This document shows, one piece after another, positions 1 to 8,271 of a stretch of 64,000 nt of DNA. The stretch lies in assembly GCA_040219735.1 (NCBI GenBank), contig JAVJRX010000101.1, one strand, 5' to 3'. Numbering within the stretch: the stretch's first letter is position 1; the number at the start of each line of letters is the position of its first letter. A model generated the notes under the pieces. The model was not told where the DNA came from. It made no database searches and saw only the letters and a program-made list of their open reading frames with translations. Source of the stretch: Coleofasciculus sp040219735. Lineage in GTDB: Bacteria; Cyanobacteriota; Cyanobacteriia; Cyanobacteriales; Coleofasciculaceae. Both the position numbers and the translations under genes were made by a program.

Positions 1-5
1 ATCAA

Positions 6-341
6 ATGGAATTATTTACTGAATTTTATGATACGCCCTATCAGGATTATGTGAAAGAGATTAAATCTATTCAGGGTACTTTGGGACAAATTCAAGATAG
101 TTTCGTCTTGGCAGAATTTCTATCGGATTGTCTACACTTAGAAATTAAGAAGGAACTACCAACCCTAGTAGAGCAGTTGAGTGGCAATCGTTATCAATTA
201 TGGCAGGAATGGCGAGCGCTCCAGGAACGATATCTCCATCCCGAAACCCGCCAGGACTTGCGTCTAATCGTTGTACACCCGCTTACCACCACAACTTATC
301 CCTCACCTGTTAGTGTCGAAGACACACAACATGACAACTAG
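6..341 (+). CDS. hypothetical protein, possibly 5'-truncated by window edge
   Basis: I do not recognise this 111-residue product. It is mostly helical and charged (many E, K, Q), with no signal peptide or membrane segment, and a Thr/Pro-rich tail. The ATG at 6 has too little upstream sequence to show a ribosome site, and the frame is open to the window edge, so the true start may lie outside. It ends 126-135 bp before the Crp/Fnr gene on the same strand. Coding status is likely from length and ordinary codon use only. Confidence 0.5.
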   Translation: MELFTEFYDTPYQDYVKEIKSIQGTLGQIQDSFVLAEFLSDCLHLEIKKELPTLVEQLSGNRYQLWQEWRALQERYLHPETRQDLRLIVVHPLTTTTYPSPVSVEDTQHDN

Positions 342-475
342 AATAAATACCTCATAAAAATAAAATATTTAATTGACTTAATCTTTTGATTACCGAGCCT
401 TTACCTTGATTGCTTACAGTAGAGCTGCCCTGCTATACCAGCTTGTGAAAATCTGGCTGGAGAGAGTTGCAGCTC

Positions 476-1123
476 ATGATTCCAACTTCCAGAGCCGTTT
501 TGGACGTAAACCCGACTCAATCTTTTGGTCAAGCCGAAATCCAAGATTCACGTCGATTGCATTTTTATGCTAAAGGGGACAAAATTCCCCTAATTGCTCA
601 AGGAGTTTGGCAAGTCTCTCTAGGAGTAGTTCAGCTGAGTACCCTTTGCCAAAATGGAGAAGAGGTGTGGCTTGGTTGGGCAGAACCTTCAATGTTTTTT
701 GGTCGTTGGTTTTCTCTACTGAGTGCTTACCAAGCTATAGCATTGTCTGACGTGCATCTGATTTGGTTTTCTTTAGAAGAGATTAATGATTCACCTCGAT
801 TGGCTCAGGTAATATTACCGCAAGTTATACACCGGATACGCCAAAGTGAGGCACTCCTAGCCATCGCGGGTCAGCGTCGAGTTGAAGATCGTTTACAACA
901 CTTGTTGCTGTTGATGCAACAGGAAATGGGTCAACCTGTACCCGAAGGGACTCGTTTGAAGATACGCCTGACGCACCAAAACCTTGCCAATGCCATCGGT
1001 ACGACCCGTGTTACCGTCACCCGACTCCTGAACAAGTTAAAAAATCAGGGCAAGATTAGCTTTGATAGCAATCGCCACATTATTGTTAAACAAGGTAGCT
1101 TTAAAAATATTGCTGAGTGGTAA
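476..1123 (+). CDS. Crp/Fnr-family transcriptional regulator, NtcA-like DNA-binding helix
   Basis: A DNA-binding regulator of about 215 residues. The N-terminal two thirds fit a diverged cyclic-nucleotide-type beta-roll; the C terminus is a winged helix (about residues 165-194). Its recognition helix reads TRVTVTRLL, the same string I know from NtcA, the nitrogen regulator, so NtcA-type sites (GTA-N8-TAC) are the expected targets (inference). The rest of the protein is unlike NtcA, so this is a paralogue. The ATG at 476 follows GGAGAG at 459-464; an in-frame TTG at 467 is the alternative start but sits too close to that site. A strong inverted repeat follows the stop. Confidence 0.8.
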   Translation: MIPTSRAVLDVNPTQSFGQAEIQDSRRLHFYAKGDKIPLIAQGVWQVSLGVVQLSTLCQNGEEVWLGWAEPSMFFGRWFSLLSAYQAIALSDVHLIWFSLEEINDSPRLAQVILPQVIHRIRQSEALLAIAGQRRVEDRLQHLLLLMQQEMGQPVPEGTRLKIRLTHQNLANAIGTTRVTVTRLLNKLKNQGKISFDSNRHIIVKQGSFKNIAEW

Positions 1124-1130
1124 GGAATTA

Positions 1131-1161
1131 GCTCTCCAACTTCTGCAAGAAGTTGGGGAGC
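1131..1161 (+). terminator. 14-bp stem hairpin after the Crp/Fnr gene
   Basis: An inverted repeat with two 14-bp arms and a 3-nt GCA loop, one G-T pair, begins 7 bp after the regulator's stop codon. There is no T-run after it, so it is a processing or factor-assisted terminator, or a repeat element, rather than a classical intrinsic terminator. Confidence 0.5.
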
Positions 1162-1972
1162 GGGTCAGGGCTGAGTAACTGTAAGTGACATCTCCTACAC
1201 CAAGTGAGTACAGTATGGTGTAGGCTCTAGAGCGACTCCAGCTATTGCCTCGGACATTGACTGAGCTTTATTAACGACACGGGATGCCCCACCGCGCCGG
1301 ACAATACAAAAGTTTTGTCACCTGCTCCTTGTACTGCTGGAATTTTACCCGCCCACAGATGCGACTACGTGTAGTCTGTTTCTGGACTCAAGCCTATATC
1401 CCAGGTTGTCTTGGTTGAGAGTACAGGCAAGCGGTTAGCTTTTAATTTATTTAACCTGCACCTGATAAGGGTAGCAAATTGAAACTGTTTTGACAACCAT
1501 GAAACAGTGAACAACGCGAGTATCAGATAGGGAATATGAGCATCTAACCAAGTTCTGCAAATTAACACAAAAAACCCAATCTGATGTTGTCAATCAATGG
1601 AGTTCAATACCCCATTGATTGACCGCCTATCCCTCTCACGCCAATCTAAATACAGATATGGCGTGAGGCGTTAGGCGTCCAGCTAAATCATTGGACACCT
1701 CTATCGATTTATTACCCAAACCCCCCTGTTGAATCCATGATTGTCCCCTGCGTCTTCCCAGGACGAAGGATAATTTTTTTTTAAGTCAACTGCTATATTT
1801 TCTCGGATTGAACGCCAGAGAACGCCACCGTCCGGGAAATTTAGGCATTCCATGACAAAAAATAACCCACTTGATGTCATGGATGTAGCGATCGCTTATC
1901 CCGCTCCGGCGAGAATACCCCTACTATACAAGAGAGGGATAGTGGGGAATGAATCACCTCTGGTGAGAAAAC
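1162..1972. other. long intergenic region with tandem hairpins
   Basis: About 800 bp with no convincing gene; a 67-codon minus-strand frame at 1365-1568 has no recognisable product. Two hairpins stand in a row: arms 1589-1600 / 1612-1623 (12 bp perfect, 11-nt loop) and arms 1635-1643 / 1659-1667 (9 bp perfect with a further 4-bp inner stem). A HIP1 octamer lies at 1888-1895. It may hold a non-coding RNA or decayed mobile DNA; I cannot tell which. Confidence 0.4.
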
Positions 1973-2680
1973 TTGTTTTCGTTTCATTCGGATGGTATTC
2001 ATCCTCGCAGGTATAATACCTTTGTAACCCAAGTATGGTCACAGGTTAAATTTTTCAGGAGTAAGCCCCTGTCTTTGGAGACGATTTCAATTCCACCAGC
2101 TACAGGTCAACAACCAGTCGGACTGGTTGTGATTTTGCATGGCTGGGGGGCTAACGCTAAGGATTTGCAACCTCTAGTGCCAGCATTGGCTCTATCTAAT
2201 TACCATGTTTTGCTACCCAATGCACCCTTTACCCACCCCCATGTGCCTGGAGGCTATATGTGGTATGACTTGGAACGAGAAGATTATCAGGGATTGGCAC
2301 AAAGTCAGCGTCTTTTGACAGACTGGCTAAAGTCTTTAGAAAGTTTCACCCATATTCCTCTTGGCTCTACTATTGTGATGGGCTTTTCTCAAGGGGGAGC
2401 CATGGCTCTAGATGTTGGCTTACATTTACCCTTAGCGGGTTTAGTGTCAATGAGTGGTTATTGGCATCGTACACCTCAAGAGATTGAACCTCCTTTGCCC
2501 CCTGTTTTAATCGTTCATGGTAGACAAGATAATGTTGTCCCTTTGAGGGTAGCTCATCGATTGCGGGATTATTTACTCGCCTTAGGCGCCCCGATGCAGT
2601 ACAAAGAAGTGGATATGGGGCATGAGATTGCGCCTGAAGTGGTAGAAATTGTGCAGGATTTTATTTTGGTGAATACATGA
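1973..2680 (+). CDS. alpha/beta hydrolase, carboxylesterase/phospholipase type
   Basis: A serine hydrolase of the small carboxylesterase/lysophospholipase group (YpfH/EstB-like). The oxyanion strand and loop (VVILHGWGAN, about residues 52-61) are followed by the nucleophile elbow GFSQGG (Ser139), the acid in GRQDNVVP (Asp186) and His217 in MGHE; all three catalytic residues are present. Expected substrates are short-chain esters or lysophospholipids; the physiological one is unknown. The start is uncertain: 1973 is a TTG without a clear ribosome site, while homology should begin near residue 33, where AGGAG at 2057-2061 precedes in-frame CTG/TTG codons at 2069 and 2075. The first 30 residues may not be translated. 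Confidence 0.82.
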   Translation: MFSFHSDGIHPRRYNTFVTQVWSQVKFFRSKPLSLETISIPPATGQQPVGLVVILHGWGANAKDLQPLVPALALSNYHVLLPNAPFTHPHVPGGYMWYDLEREDYQGLAQSQRLLTDWLKSLESFTHIPLGSTIVMGFSQGGAMALDVGLHLPLAGLVSMSGYWHRTPQEIEPPLPPVLIVHGRQDNVVPLRVAHRLRDYLLALGAPMQYKEVDMGHEIAPEVVEIVQDFILVNT

Positions 2681-2749
2681 AGTAGGGAACAGGGGTGCAC
2701 AGGAGGACATGCTTCGCCCAATCCCCAATCCCTAATGCCCAATTACCAA

Positions 2750-3532
2750 TTAAAATTCACGTCGGGAGAAAATCAGAATCGCGATCGCAAGCAGCAAGAT
2801 CGTGTAGACTATGGCATAAGCGGCATGTCCTAACAGAGTCAAAGAGGAAGGGAGCAACCCATAAACCGCCTCATTTTTCAAATTCAGACGAGATAAATCG
2901 GGTAACACTAAGTAAAGAGCTTGGGTTATCGTCTCTAGAGTCGCGTTTTCACTGAGTTTCCCTAACTCCAGCACATCGCGACTCAAATGTCCCATTAAAT
3001 AAATACCAACGGTTAGGAGTGTGGCTAGAATTGAGCTGGTGAATACGCCAAACATTAGCGCTACAGCTACAATTAGGCTTAACTCTAAAAACTGATAAAG
3101 CGCCGAAATCAGTAGGCTGACTAAAGGGTAATTAATGCCATTGAAACTGAGGAGAGCTAAGTAAATAGCTGTCATGGCGATAACCAAAACCGCAAGGACT
3201 CCTAGTAACCCTAAATGTTTGCCAATAATTAATTCTGCCCGTGAGATGGGTTTAGGGATTAAAACCAAGACAGTGCGTTTTTCGATTTCCTTATTAATCA
3301 AACCTGTCCCGACAAATATGGCAACGAGTACTCCCAAAACACCAATCGCCGCTAAACCTAAATCCATAAATATTTTATCTTCTGTGGTAGCGGCAACTTC
3401 CCCCAGGAGTGGTATCGCAACAACCAACAGCAGGGCAAAAAAGCCAATCACATAAAAAATGCGATCGCGAATGACTTCCTGAAACCCATTCGTGGCAATT
3501 GTCCAAATTCTACCTAAAGTTTTAGTTGTCAT
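2750..3532 (-). CDS. fraE: FraE-like ABC-2 type permease
   Basis: A 260-residue membrane protein with about six hydrophobic segments and the ABC-2 permease layout: a short cytoplasmic N terminus, TM1, then a conserved loop (about residues 80-105) with EIEKRT and KPISRAE before TM2-TM6. It is the last gene of a minus-strand set with FraD- and FraC-like genes. In Anabaena, fraC-fraD-fraE is an operon needed for filament integrity and cell-cell molecular exchange, and FraE is an ABC-2 permease. Order, sizes and families match here. No ATPase partner is adjacent. The gene follows the fraD-like stop after 56 bp. Confidence 0.85.
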   Translation of the reverse strand: MTTKTLGRIWTIATNGFQEVIRDRIFYVIGFFALLLVVAIPLLGEVAATTEDKIFMDLGLAAIGVLGVLVAIFVGTGLINKEIEKRTVLVLIPKPISRAELIIGKHLGLLGVLAVLVIAMTAIYLALLSFNGINYPLVSLLISALYQFLELSLIVAVALMFGVFTSSILATLLTVGIYLMGHLSRDVLELGKLSENATLETITQALYLVLPDLSRLNLKNEAVYGLLPSSLTLLGHAAYAIVYTILLLAIAILIFSRREF

Positions 3533-3588
3533 TTGTTTTTTGTTCTTTGTTCTTTGTCAATTCATTCGTTGCGTCTAGAATTCATAAT

Positions 3589-4608
3589 TCATAAAGTTGG
3601 AGATTGAGAGGTAACAATCGGTTTAGGAACGCCCCATCCTTCTGCCGGATCGCATTTTACCTGACCGAGAAGACTAATACCGATGTCAGTTCGCCGAGTG
3701 ACGGATATGATCTGACAAGACTTGGTGAGTAAGTAGGGTTGGGGTTGCGATCGCGGACCTTGCCAAAGGGCTTGTAGGTCTAAGTTATACCCCGAATCCC
3801 GGAGCGAAATCTCTCCGGAACTCACTTGCCACAAATTGTCTTCTTTAATATCATCAGAGGTGAGTTCTTGCATCACTTGGGCTTTAATCTGCTCAATCAA
3901 TTGCTCGCGTTCACTGGGGAGAAGCATTCGCTCGACATCCGACCAAGGTTGATTATCAAGTCGTTCTTCTAAGCGAGATGCCATCAAATCTAAAATGGTA
4001 ACCCCCCGGGGTAACCTTTGCTGGGATTCCTCGATGGTTATTCTGACAACAAAGGCACTTTGTCTAAATGTATCAGCTGTGATTGTGGGATATTGAACTA
4101 ACCAGTTTTGCACCAGAAAATAGAATTGAAACCAACTGCTTAATATCAACTGAGTTGTGAATAGCCACACCAGGGGTTGACGTTTGTCTCTATCGGGAAT
4201 TTTGGGCTTAAAATTGCCATCTAAACAAAGGGGCAATGCGGCAACTACTGCCGATACGAGGGGCCAGAACACTAAAGCATAGGGTGATAATTCTCTTGTA
4301 AAAACGCCAGAAAGATAAATAGTAATCAGCGCTCCAGTAATCCAGGGACTTAAGGAAACTTTGCCAATGCTGAAGGCTTTATTGCTACTCGTCGCCCAAA
4401 AGACACCTAGAATTAAAAATAACCAACTAAAACTCTCTAATAGAATCTTAAAAATGTTCGTTGCCCAAAATGACATGAGCCAGGAGAAAATACTTAGCCC
4501 AATCAAGGTCTGCCAAGAGAAAGCCTTAGAAGGAACAAATACTCCTAATAAGAATTTCAGGGTATTGTTGAACCAATTCAAAAAATTATCAAAAATATTC
4601 TTGAGCAT
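3589..4608 (-). CDS. fraD: FraD-like septal/filament integrity protein (DUF5357)
   Basis: A 339-residue protein: an N-terminal membrane half with about five hydrophobic segments (residues 35-185), then a soluble domain of about 140 residues beginning near ITIEESQQRLP. This is the FraD layout, in which the C-terminal domain faces the periplasm and is thought to be part of the septal junction linking neighbouring cells. Length is close to Anabaena FraD. Flanked by FraC- and FraE-like genes on the same strand, which makes the assignment firm. The ATG at 4608 is the first in frame; the next gene upstream ends 79 bp away. Confidence 0.85.
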   Translation of the reverse strand: MLKNIFDNFLNWFNNTLKFLLGVFVPSKAFSWQTLIGLSIFSWLMSFWATNIFKILLESFSWLFLILGVFWATSSNKAFSIGKVSLSPWITGALITIYLSGVFTRELSPYALVFWPLVSAVVAALPLCLDGNFKPKIPDRDKRQPLVWLFTTQLILSSWFQFYFLVQNWLVQYPTITADTFRQSAFVVRITIEESQQRLPRGVTILDLMASRLEERLDNQPWSDVERMLLPSEREQLIEQIKAQVMQELTSDDIKEDNLWQVSSGEISLRDSGYNLDLQALWQGPRSQPQPYLLTKSCQIISVTRRTDIGISLLGQVKCDPAEGWGVPKPIVTSQSPTL

Positions 4609-4687
4609 CGTTTTGATTTAAAAATAGGGTTTAGGGGCTTCAGGATAGTTAGAATTATCCCGAAGGTATTTCAGGTTAGGGATAGAT

Positions 4688-5248
4688 TCAGAGGGCGCGA
4701 TTAAACTCCAGAAACCGTAACACCAAAATTAGCAAAATAGCGCTGTAGCTATAGGCATTAGCCAGTAGCACAGCAAAGGCAGGATTAGGTTTTGATTGGG
4801 TAATTTTGCGCTTGGGCAAATTAAGCAAGCTGGGTCTTTTATTTGATAAATTGGAACTCGTATTCAACTGTTCCGGGTTATCATGAATCCAGATTTTTAG
4901 TAATTCCAACCCCAGCAGTTTGATGATAAAAGTAAAAAAGAAAATACAAATGCCCAGTGAGATTATTAGAGGATTTGCTTGATCTAATCTACTGCCAATG
5001 GGATGATCGAAGAAAATAAAACTAACGATTTGATTCTGCAAAAATCGGGGCAATATAGTTTCTAGGAAGAAAAAAGTTAACCAACCAATGACAACGCTCC
5101 ATAAATTCAGTGAGGTGGCATATTGAATACTGGTTTTCCGAGTGAGTTTTAGCCGTTGGTGCAAAACCCTGGCTTCTAAGGCGATCGCAACCAAGAGGAA
5201 TAAGATTTGAAAGAGGAGCAGTTGTAGGGGCAAAACAATATCTATCAT
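4688..5248 (-). CDS. fraC: FraC-like filament integrity protein
   Basis: A 186-residue protein with three to four hydrophobic segments (about residues 3-25, 50-68, 93-113, 158-178) and a basic linker before the last one. It occupies the promoter-proximal position of a three-gene minus-strand set whose other members look like FraD and FraE. In Anabaena, FraC localises to the septum with FraD and its loss fragments filaments. The presence of the set implies multicellular filaments here. The 250 bp upstream must hold the operon promoter, divergent from the gene at 5499; I did not find a clear consensus. Confidence 0.82.
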   Translation of the reverse strand: MIDIVLPLQLLLFQILFLLVAIALEARVLHQRLKLTRKTSIQYATSLNLWSVVIGWLTFFFLETILPRFLQNQIVSFIFFDHPIGSRLDQANPLIISLGICIFFFTFIIKLLGLELLKIWIHDNPEQLNTSSNLSNKRPSLLNLPKRKITQSKPNPAFAVLLANAYSYSAILLILVLRFLEFNRAL

Positions 5249-5498
5249 AATAGTTTCCTTTTGATCGATGTATCAGTTCCTCGTGTAGTGCGGAAAAATT
5301 AAGGAGCGATAAAAAAGTAGATATGATAAACCTAACATCCTTGGAGGCTTCTACCTGCTACCTTATTCCCCCATAACGGCAACGGGGATATTTTTATACT
5401 ATATTAGACTGGCTGGGATAAAAGGGTGAAGGTTATTCTTAATATTCCCAGTTGTATCGTTAAACTGAGTTGGGTTGATAAAGTCCCAAGGATCGTCA

Positions 5499-6632
5499 AT
5501 GACTAGGACAGGTATTGGTATTCGCACGGCGGCTGAGCGTACAGAACGCATCACCGGTCAGATTCATGTTTACGATGGCGTGGGTAAGGGGAAGTCTCAA
5601 GCCGCATTGGGCGTGGTTTTGCGCTCGATTGGTTTGGGGATCAACTGTGCAGAATCCAGTCGGGTGTTATTGTTACAGTTTCTTAAGGGACCGGGACGGA
5701 ACTATGATGAGGATGCGGCGATTGAGGCGTTGCGACGGGCGTTTCCTCACTTGATTGATCAGGTTCGCACGGGACGAAGTGAATTTTTTACTAAAGAGGA
5801 AGTAACCCGGTTTGACAAGCTAGAGGCGCAGCGAGGGTGGGATGTGGCGAAAGGCGCGATCGCGTCAAATCTCTATTCGGTTGTGGTTCTGGATGAGTTG
5901 AATCCCCTGCTGGATTTGGGGTTACTCCCGGTTGAGGAGGTGGTGCAAACCCTGACAAATAAACCCCCGTCTCTGGAAGTGATTGTCACGGGACGAGGAA
6001 CGCCGCCAGCGCTGTTGGATTTGGCAGATTTACATAGTGAGTCGGTTCCCCACGATCACCCGGTTTCTCGGGAACAGGGGATTGAGGGAATTGAAATTTA
6101 TACGGGTGCGGGGAAAGGGAAATCGACCAATGCGTTAGGAAAGGCGTTACAAGCCATTGGTCGCGGAATTAGTACGGATAAATCCCACCGGGTTCTGATT
6201 ATGCAGTGGTTGAAGGGAGGGACAGGGTATACTGAAGACGCCGCGATCGCAGCCTTACGCCAAAGCTACCCAAATCTGGTGGATCATCAGCGTTGTGGGC
6301 GAGACGCGATCGTTTGGCGGGGACAGCAGCAAATTTTGGATTATGTAGAAGCAGAACGGGGATGGGAAATTGCCCGGGCGGCGTTAGCGTCAGGGTTGTA
6401 TAAAACGATTATTCTGGATGAACTGAATCCGACGGTTGATTTGGAACTGTTGCAGGTTGAACCCATTGTCGAGGCGCTGTTACGGAAACCCCGTGATACG
6501 GAAGTCATTATCACAGGTCGTTGTAAAAATCAACCCGCTTACTTTGAATTGGCGACTGTCCATTCGGAGATGATTTGTCATAAGCATTATTGTGACAAAG
6601 GAGTGGATTTGAAGCGAGGGGTGGATTTTTAA
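5499..6632 (+). CDS. tandem CobA/BtuR-like P-loop NTPase (two-domain)
   Basis: A 377-residue soluble protein made of two copies of one domain of about 180 residues. Each has a glycine-rich loop (GVGKGKSQA, GAGKGKSTN), a FLKG / WLKG segment followed by YDEDAA / YTEDAA, a Walker B-like strand ending in LDELNP, and a T-G-R near the end. The loop and the LDELN strand are those of corrinoid adenosyltransferase CobA/BtuR, which works as a homodimer, so the fusion may mimic it. The loop ends in Ser where CobA has Thr. Adenosyltransferase activity is not certain. ATG 5499 is preceded by AAGGA at 5488-5492; an upstream TTG at 5475 is less likely. No cobalamin riboswitch was seen upstream. Confidence 0.75.
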   Translation: MTRTGIGIRTAAERTERITGQIHVYDGVGKGKSQAALGVVLRSIGLGINCAESSRVLLLQFLKGPGRNYDEDAAIEALRRAFPHLIDQVRTGRSEFFTKEEVTRFDKLEAQRGWDVAKGAIASNLYSVVVLDELNPLLDLGLLPVEEVVQTLTNKPPSLEVIVTGRGTPPALLDLADLHSESVPHDHPVSREQGIEGIEIYTGAGKGKSTNALGKALQAIGRGISTDKSHRVLIMQWLKGGTGYTEDAAIAALRQSYPNLVDHQRCGRDAIVWRGQQQILDYVEAERGWEIARAALASGLYKTIILDELNPTVDLELLQVEPIVEALLRKPRDTEVIITGRCKNQPAYFELATVHSEMICHKHYCDKGVDLKRGVDF

Positions 6633-6689
6633 TGGTCATGGGTCATTTGTTAGGGAACAGGGGAGTACGTCAACTAAGCTAGAGTGGGG

Positions 6690-7340
6690 CTATTTCCAAT
6701 CGACAAACTGGGCATAGAGATAGGCGATCACTTCCCCAATGACGGTTCGTACCCCTTCGCTAGAGTGCCACCACTGTTTAGGATCATACTCTTGAGGTTC
6801 AGCCGCAATCACACCGACTCGGATTTCTGGTTCTAATACCGCTTTAAATATAATCCAGCTTCGACGGGCATGAGGTCCTAAGGAATAAAGATTTATCGAT
6901 TTTACGTCTAATTCGGACGTCGATAACCATTCCCGTAGGGCGATGGCGCTTGCTTGAGTTCGATGTTTAATCACCTTGGGGGCGGGAACAGCTACCAGTT
7001 GTTCTGGGTTAAACCCCAAAACGATAAATGTGGCGGCGGTGAGTTCGGCAAAATTCTTGTATTGGGCTAAATAATATCCCTTCGAGACGGGTAAACCCGT
7101 GGTAATCAGGTGATTATAAGACCCGCGCTGGAAGAGTGCGATCGCGTCCTTAATTGCATAATCCGGTATCCAGCCTTCCACCACTATGACATCAGCCGTC
7201 ACGGGAGAGTTAACCGCTAGGAATGGGTAGATAGTGCTGAGAGTGAATACCATTAAAGCAATTATACAAATAAATGTAACTATCCATCCCTGAATAGTCA
7301 GAGTCCATTGGCTTTTGCGATGAATGAAACGAATTTTCAT
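6690..7340 (-). CDS. YdcF/SanA/ElyC-like membrane-anchored protein (DUF218)
   Basis: A 216-residue protein with one N-terminal membrane anchor (about residues 17-42) and an outside-facing alpha/beta domain. The pattern DVIVVEGWIPD ... LFQRGSYNHLITTG ... AxALREWL is the DUF218/ElyC-SanA-YdcF signature, a family tied in other bacteria to cell-envelope maintenance; the reaction is unknown. It stands alone on the minus strand, 34 bp downstream of the DUF4435 gene, with which it may be cotranscribed, although nothing links their functions. Confidence 0.7.
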   Translation of the reverse strand: MKIRFIHRKSQWTLTIQGWIVTFICIIALMVFTLSTIYPFLAVNSPVTADVIVVEGWIPDYAIKDAIALFQRGSYNHLITTGLPVSKGYYLAQYKNFAELTAATFIVLGFNPEQLVAVPAPKVIKHRTQASAIALREWLSTSELDVKSINLYSLGPHARRSWIIFKAVLEPEIRVGVIAAEPQEYDPKQWWHSSEGVRTVIGEVIAYLYAQFVDWK

Positions 7341-7374
7341 TTTAGTTTATATTTGTCATTAACACCAACCTATT

Positions 7375-8265
7375 TCAAGGACTCAGGCGCTCCAGTAAAC
7401 GCTGAAATAGATGTTCTTGAGCTAATTCTTCAGCCTCAACACATAGCAATAAATTTACAGCAACATTTTTCGGGTCATGAAAATTTTTTCTATTTTTTGC
7501 AACTTTATTCTTTATGTACCAACACAAAATATCAATAAAATCATGACCACGTATCTTACACCTTCGCTCTGTTATCGTATTTGTTTTTAATTCTTGGAGT
7601 TTAGTGACGAATATCGACTGACTGTTATACTGGCTATTCTTGTTGAGGTATTTTGCAATAAATGATTCTGTTTCCAATTCGATGGCTGTTCCCTTAAAAC
7701 TACAGCACTTTCCCAGATCTTTTTCTTTTAACCAAGTCATCTTCAGGTCAAGTGCCTCATTTGTCGCCCTGATCAGAAATAACTCCTCAAGCACTTTCGA
7801 TAAGTTATCTAAAATTTCATTGACTGGTATGTTAGATAATCCTAAAGCAATTGTCATGAATTTATCCAGTACCTTCTCATTAAACAAGTACATTTCCAGG
7901 GAGGAGTAATCGGTAAACAGTAAAATATCACACTCATAATTTTTCTGAAACAACCAATCAAAATCTTTATCCGCAATACAAGTTAAATGAGAAGGAATCT
8001 CTGAAAGCTGATGTTTTATATCTAAAGCAAGGGCAATAACACGATCTCGATTATTGTTATTTAATTCAAGTTCATTAAGTCTCTCAGCCGGAATATCAAC
8101 TGTATCGATTACATATATGGCAAAGTCTTGCTGTCCTTTCTGTTTCAGGAACCATTCTATCAAATCTTTATCTGTCGTACCTTCAACATATATATCACGC
8201 AAATCAGGCTCAAGTTCATATCTAGCGACTAATTCCTCAAACTTATGTCGATACTCACTCTCCAT
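7375..8265 (-). CDS. DUF4435/TOPRIM-like effector, AriB-like
   Basis: A 296-residue soluble protein. The N terminus carries IYVEGTTDK (Glu28), followed at about 99-101 by ADKDFDWL (Asp99, Asp101) and then TDYSSLEMY (Glu124). This Glu ... Asp-x-Asp spacing is the TOPRIM-type metal site of DUF4435 proteins. It starts 6 bp after the stop of an ABC-type ATPase, so the two are translationally linked. The same pair (ATPase AriA, then DUF4435 AriB of about 300 residues) makes up the PARIS anti-phage system, in which AriB is a nuclease released when AriA senses a phage protein. Homology to PARIS proper is inferred from architecture, size and order; a related OLD-like system is the alternative. Confidence 0.65.
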   Translation of the reverse strand: MESEYRHKFEELVARYELEPDLRDIYVEGTTDKDLIEWFLKQKGQQDFAIYVIDTVDIPAERLNELELNNNNRDRVIALALDIKHQLSEIPSHLTCIADKDFDWLFQKNYECDILLFTDYSSLEMYLFNEKVLDKFMTIALGLSNIPVNEILDNLSKVLEELFLIRATNEALDLKMTWLKEKDLGKCCSFKGTAIELETESFIAKYLNKNSQYNSQSIFVTKLQELKTNTITERRCKIRGHDFIDILCWYIKNKVAKNRKNFHDPKNVAVNLLLCVEAEELAQEHLFQRLLERLSP

Positions 8266-8271
8266 TTTTAA

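Noticed and set aside
1365..1568. 67-codon minus-strand frame
   Set aside because: No recognisable product and no ribosome site; it overlaps a spacer with repeats and hairpins.
2695..2955. 86-codon plus-strand frame
   Set aside because: Antisense to the FraE gene; low-complexity product.
5249..5498. Cobalamin riboswitch before the CobA-like gene
   Set aside because: No B12-box-like sequence or matching fold was found in the 250 bp upstream.
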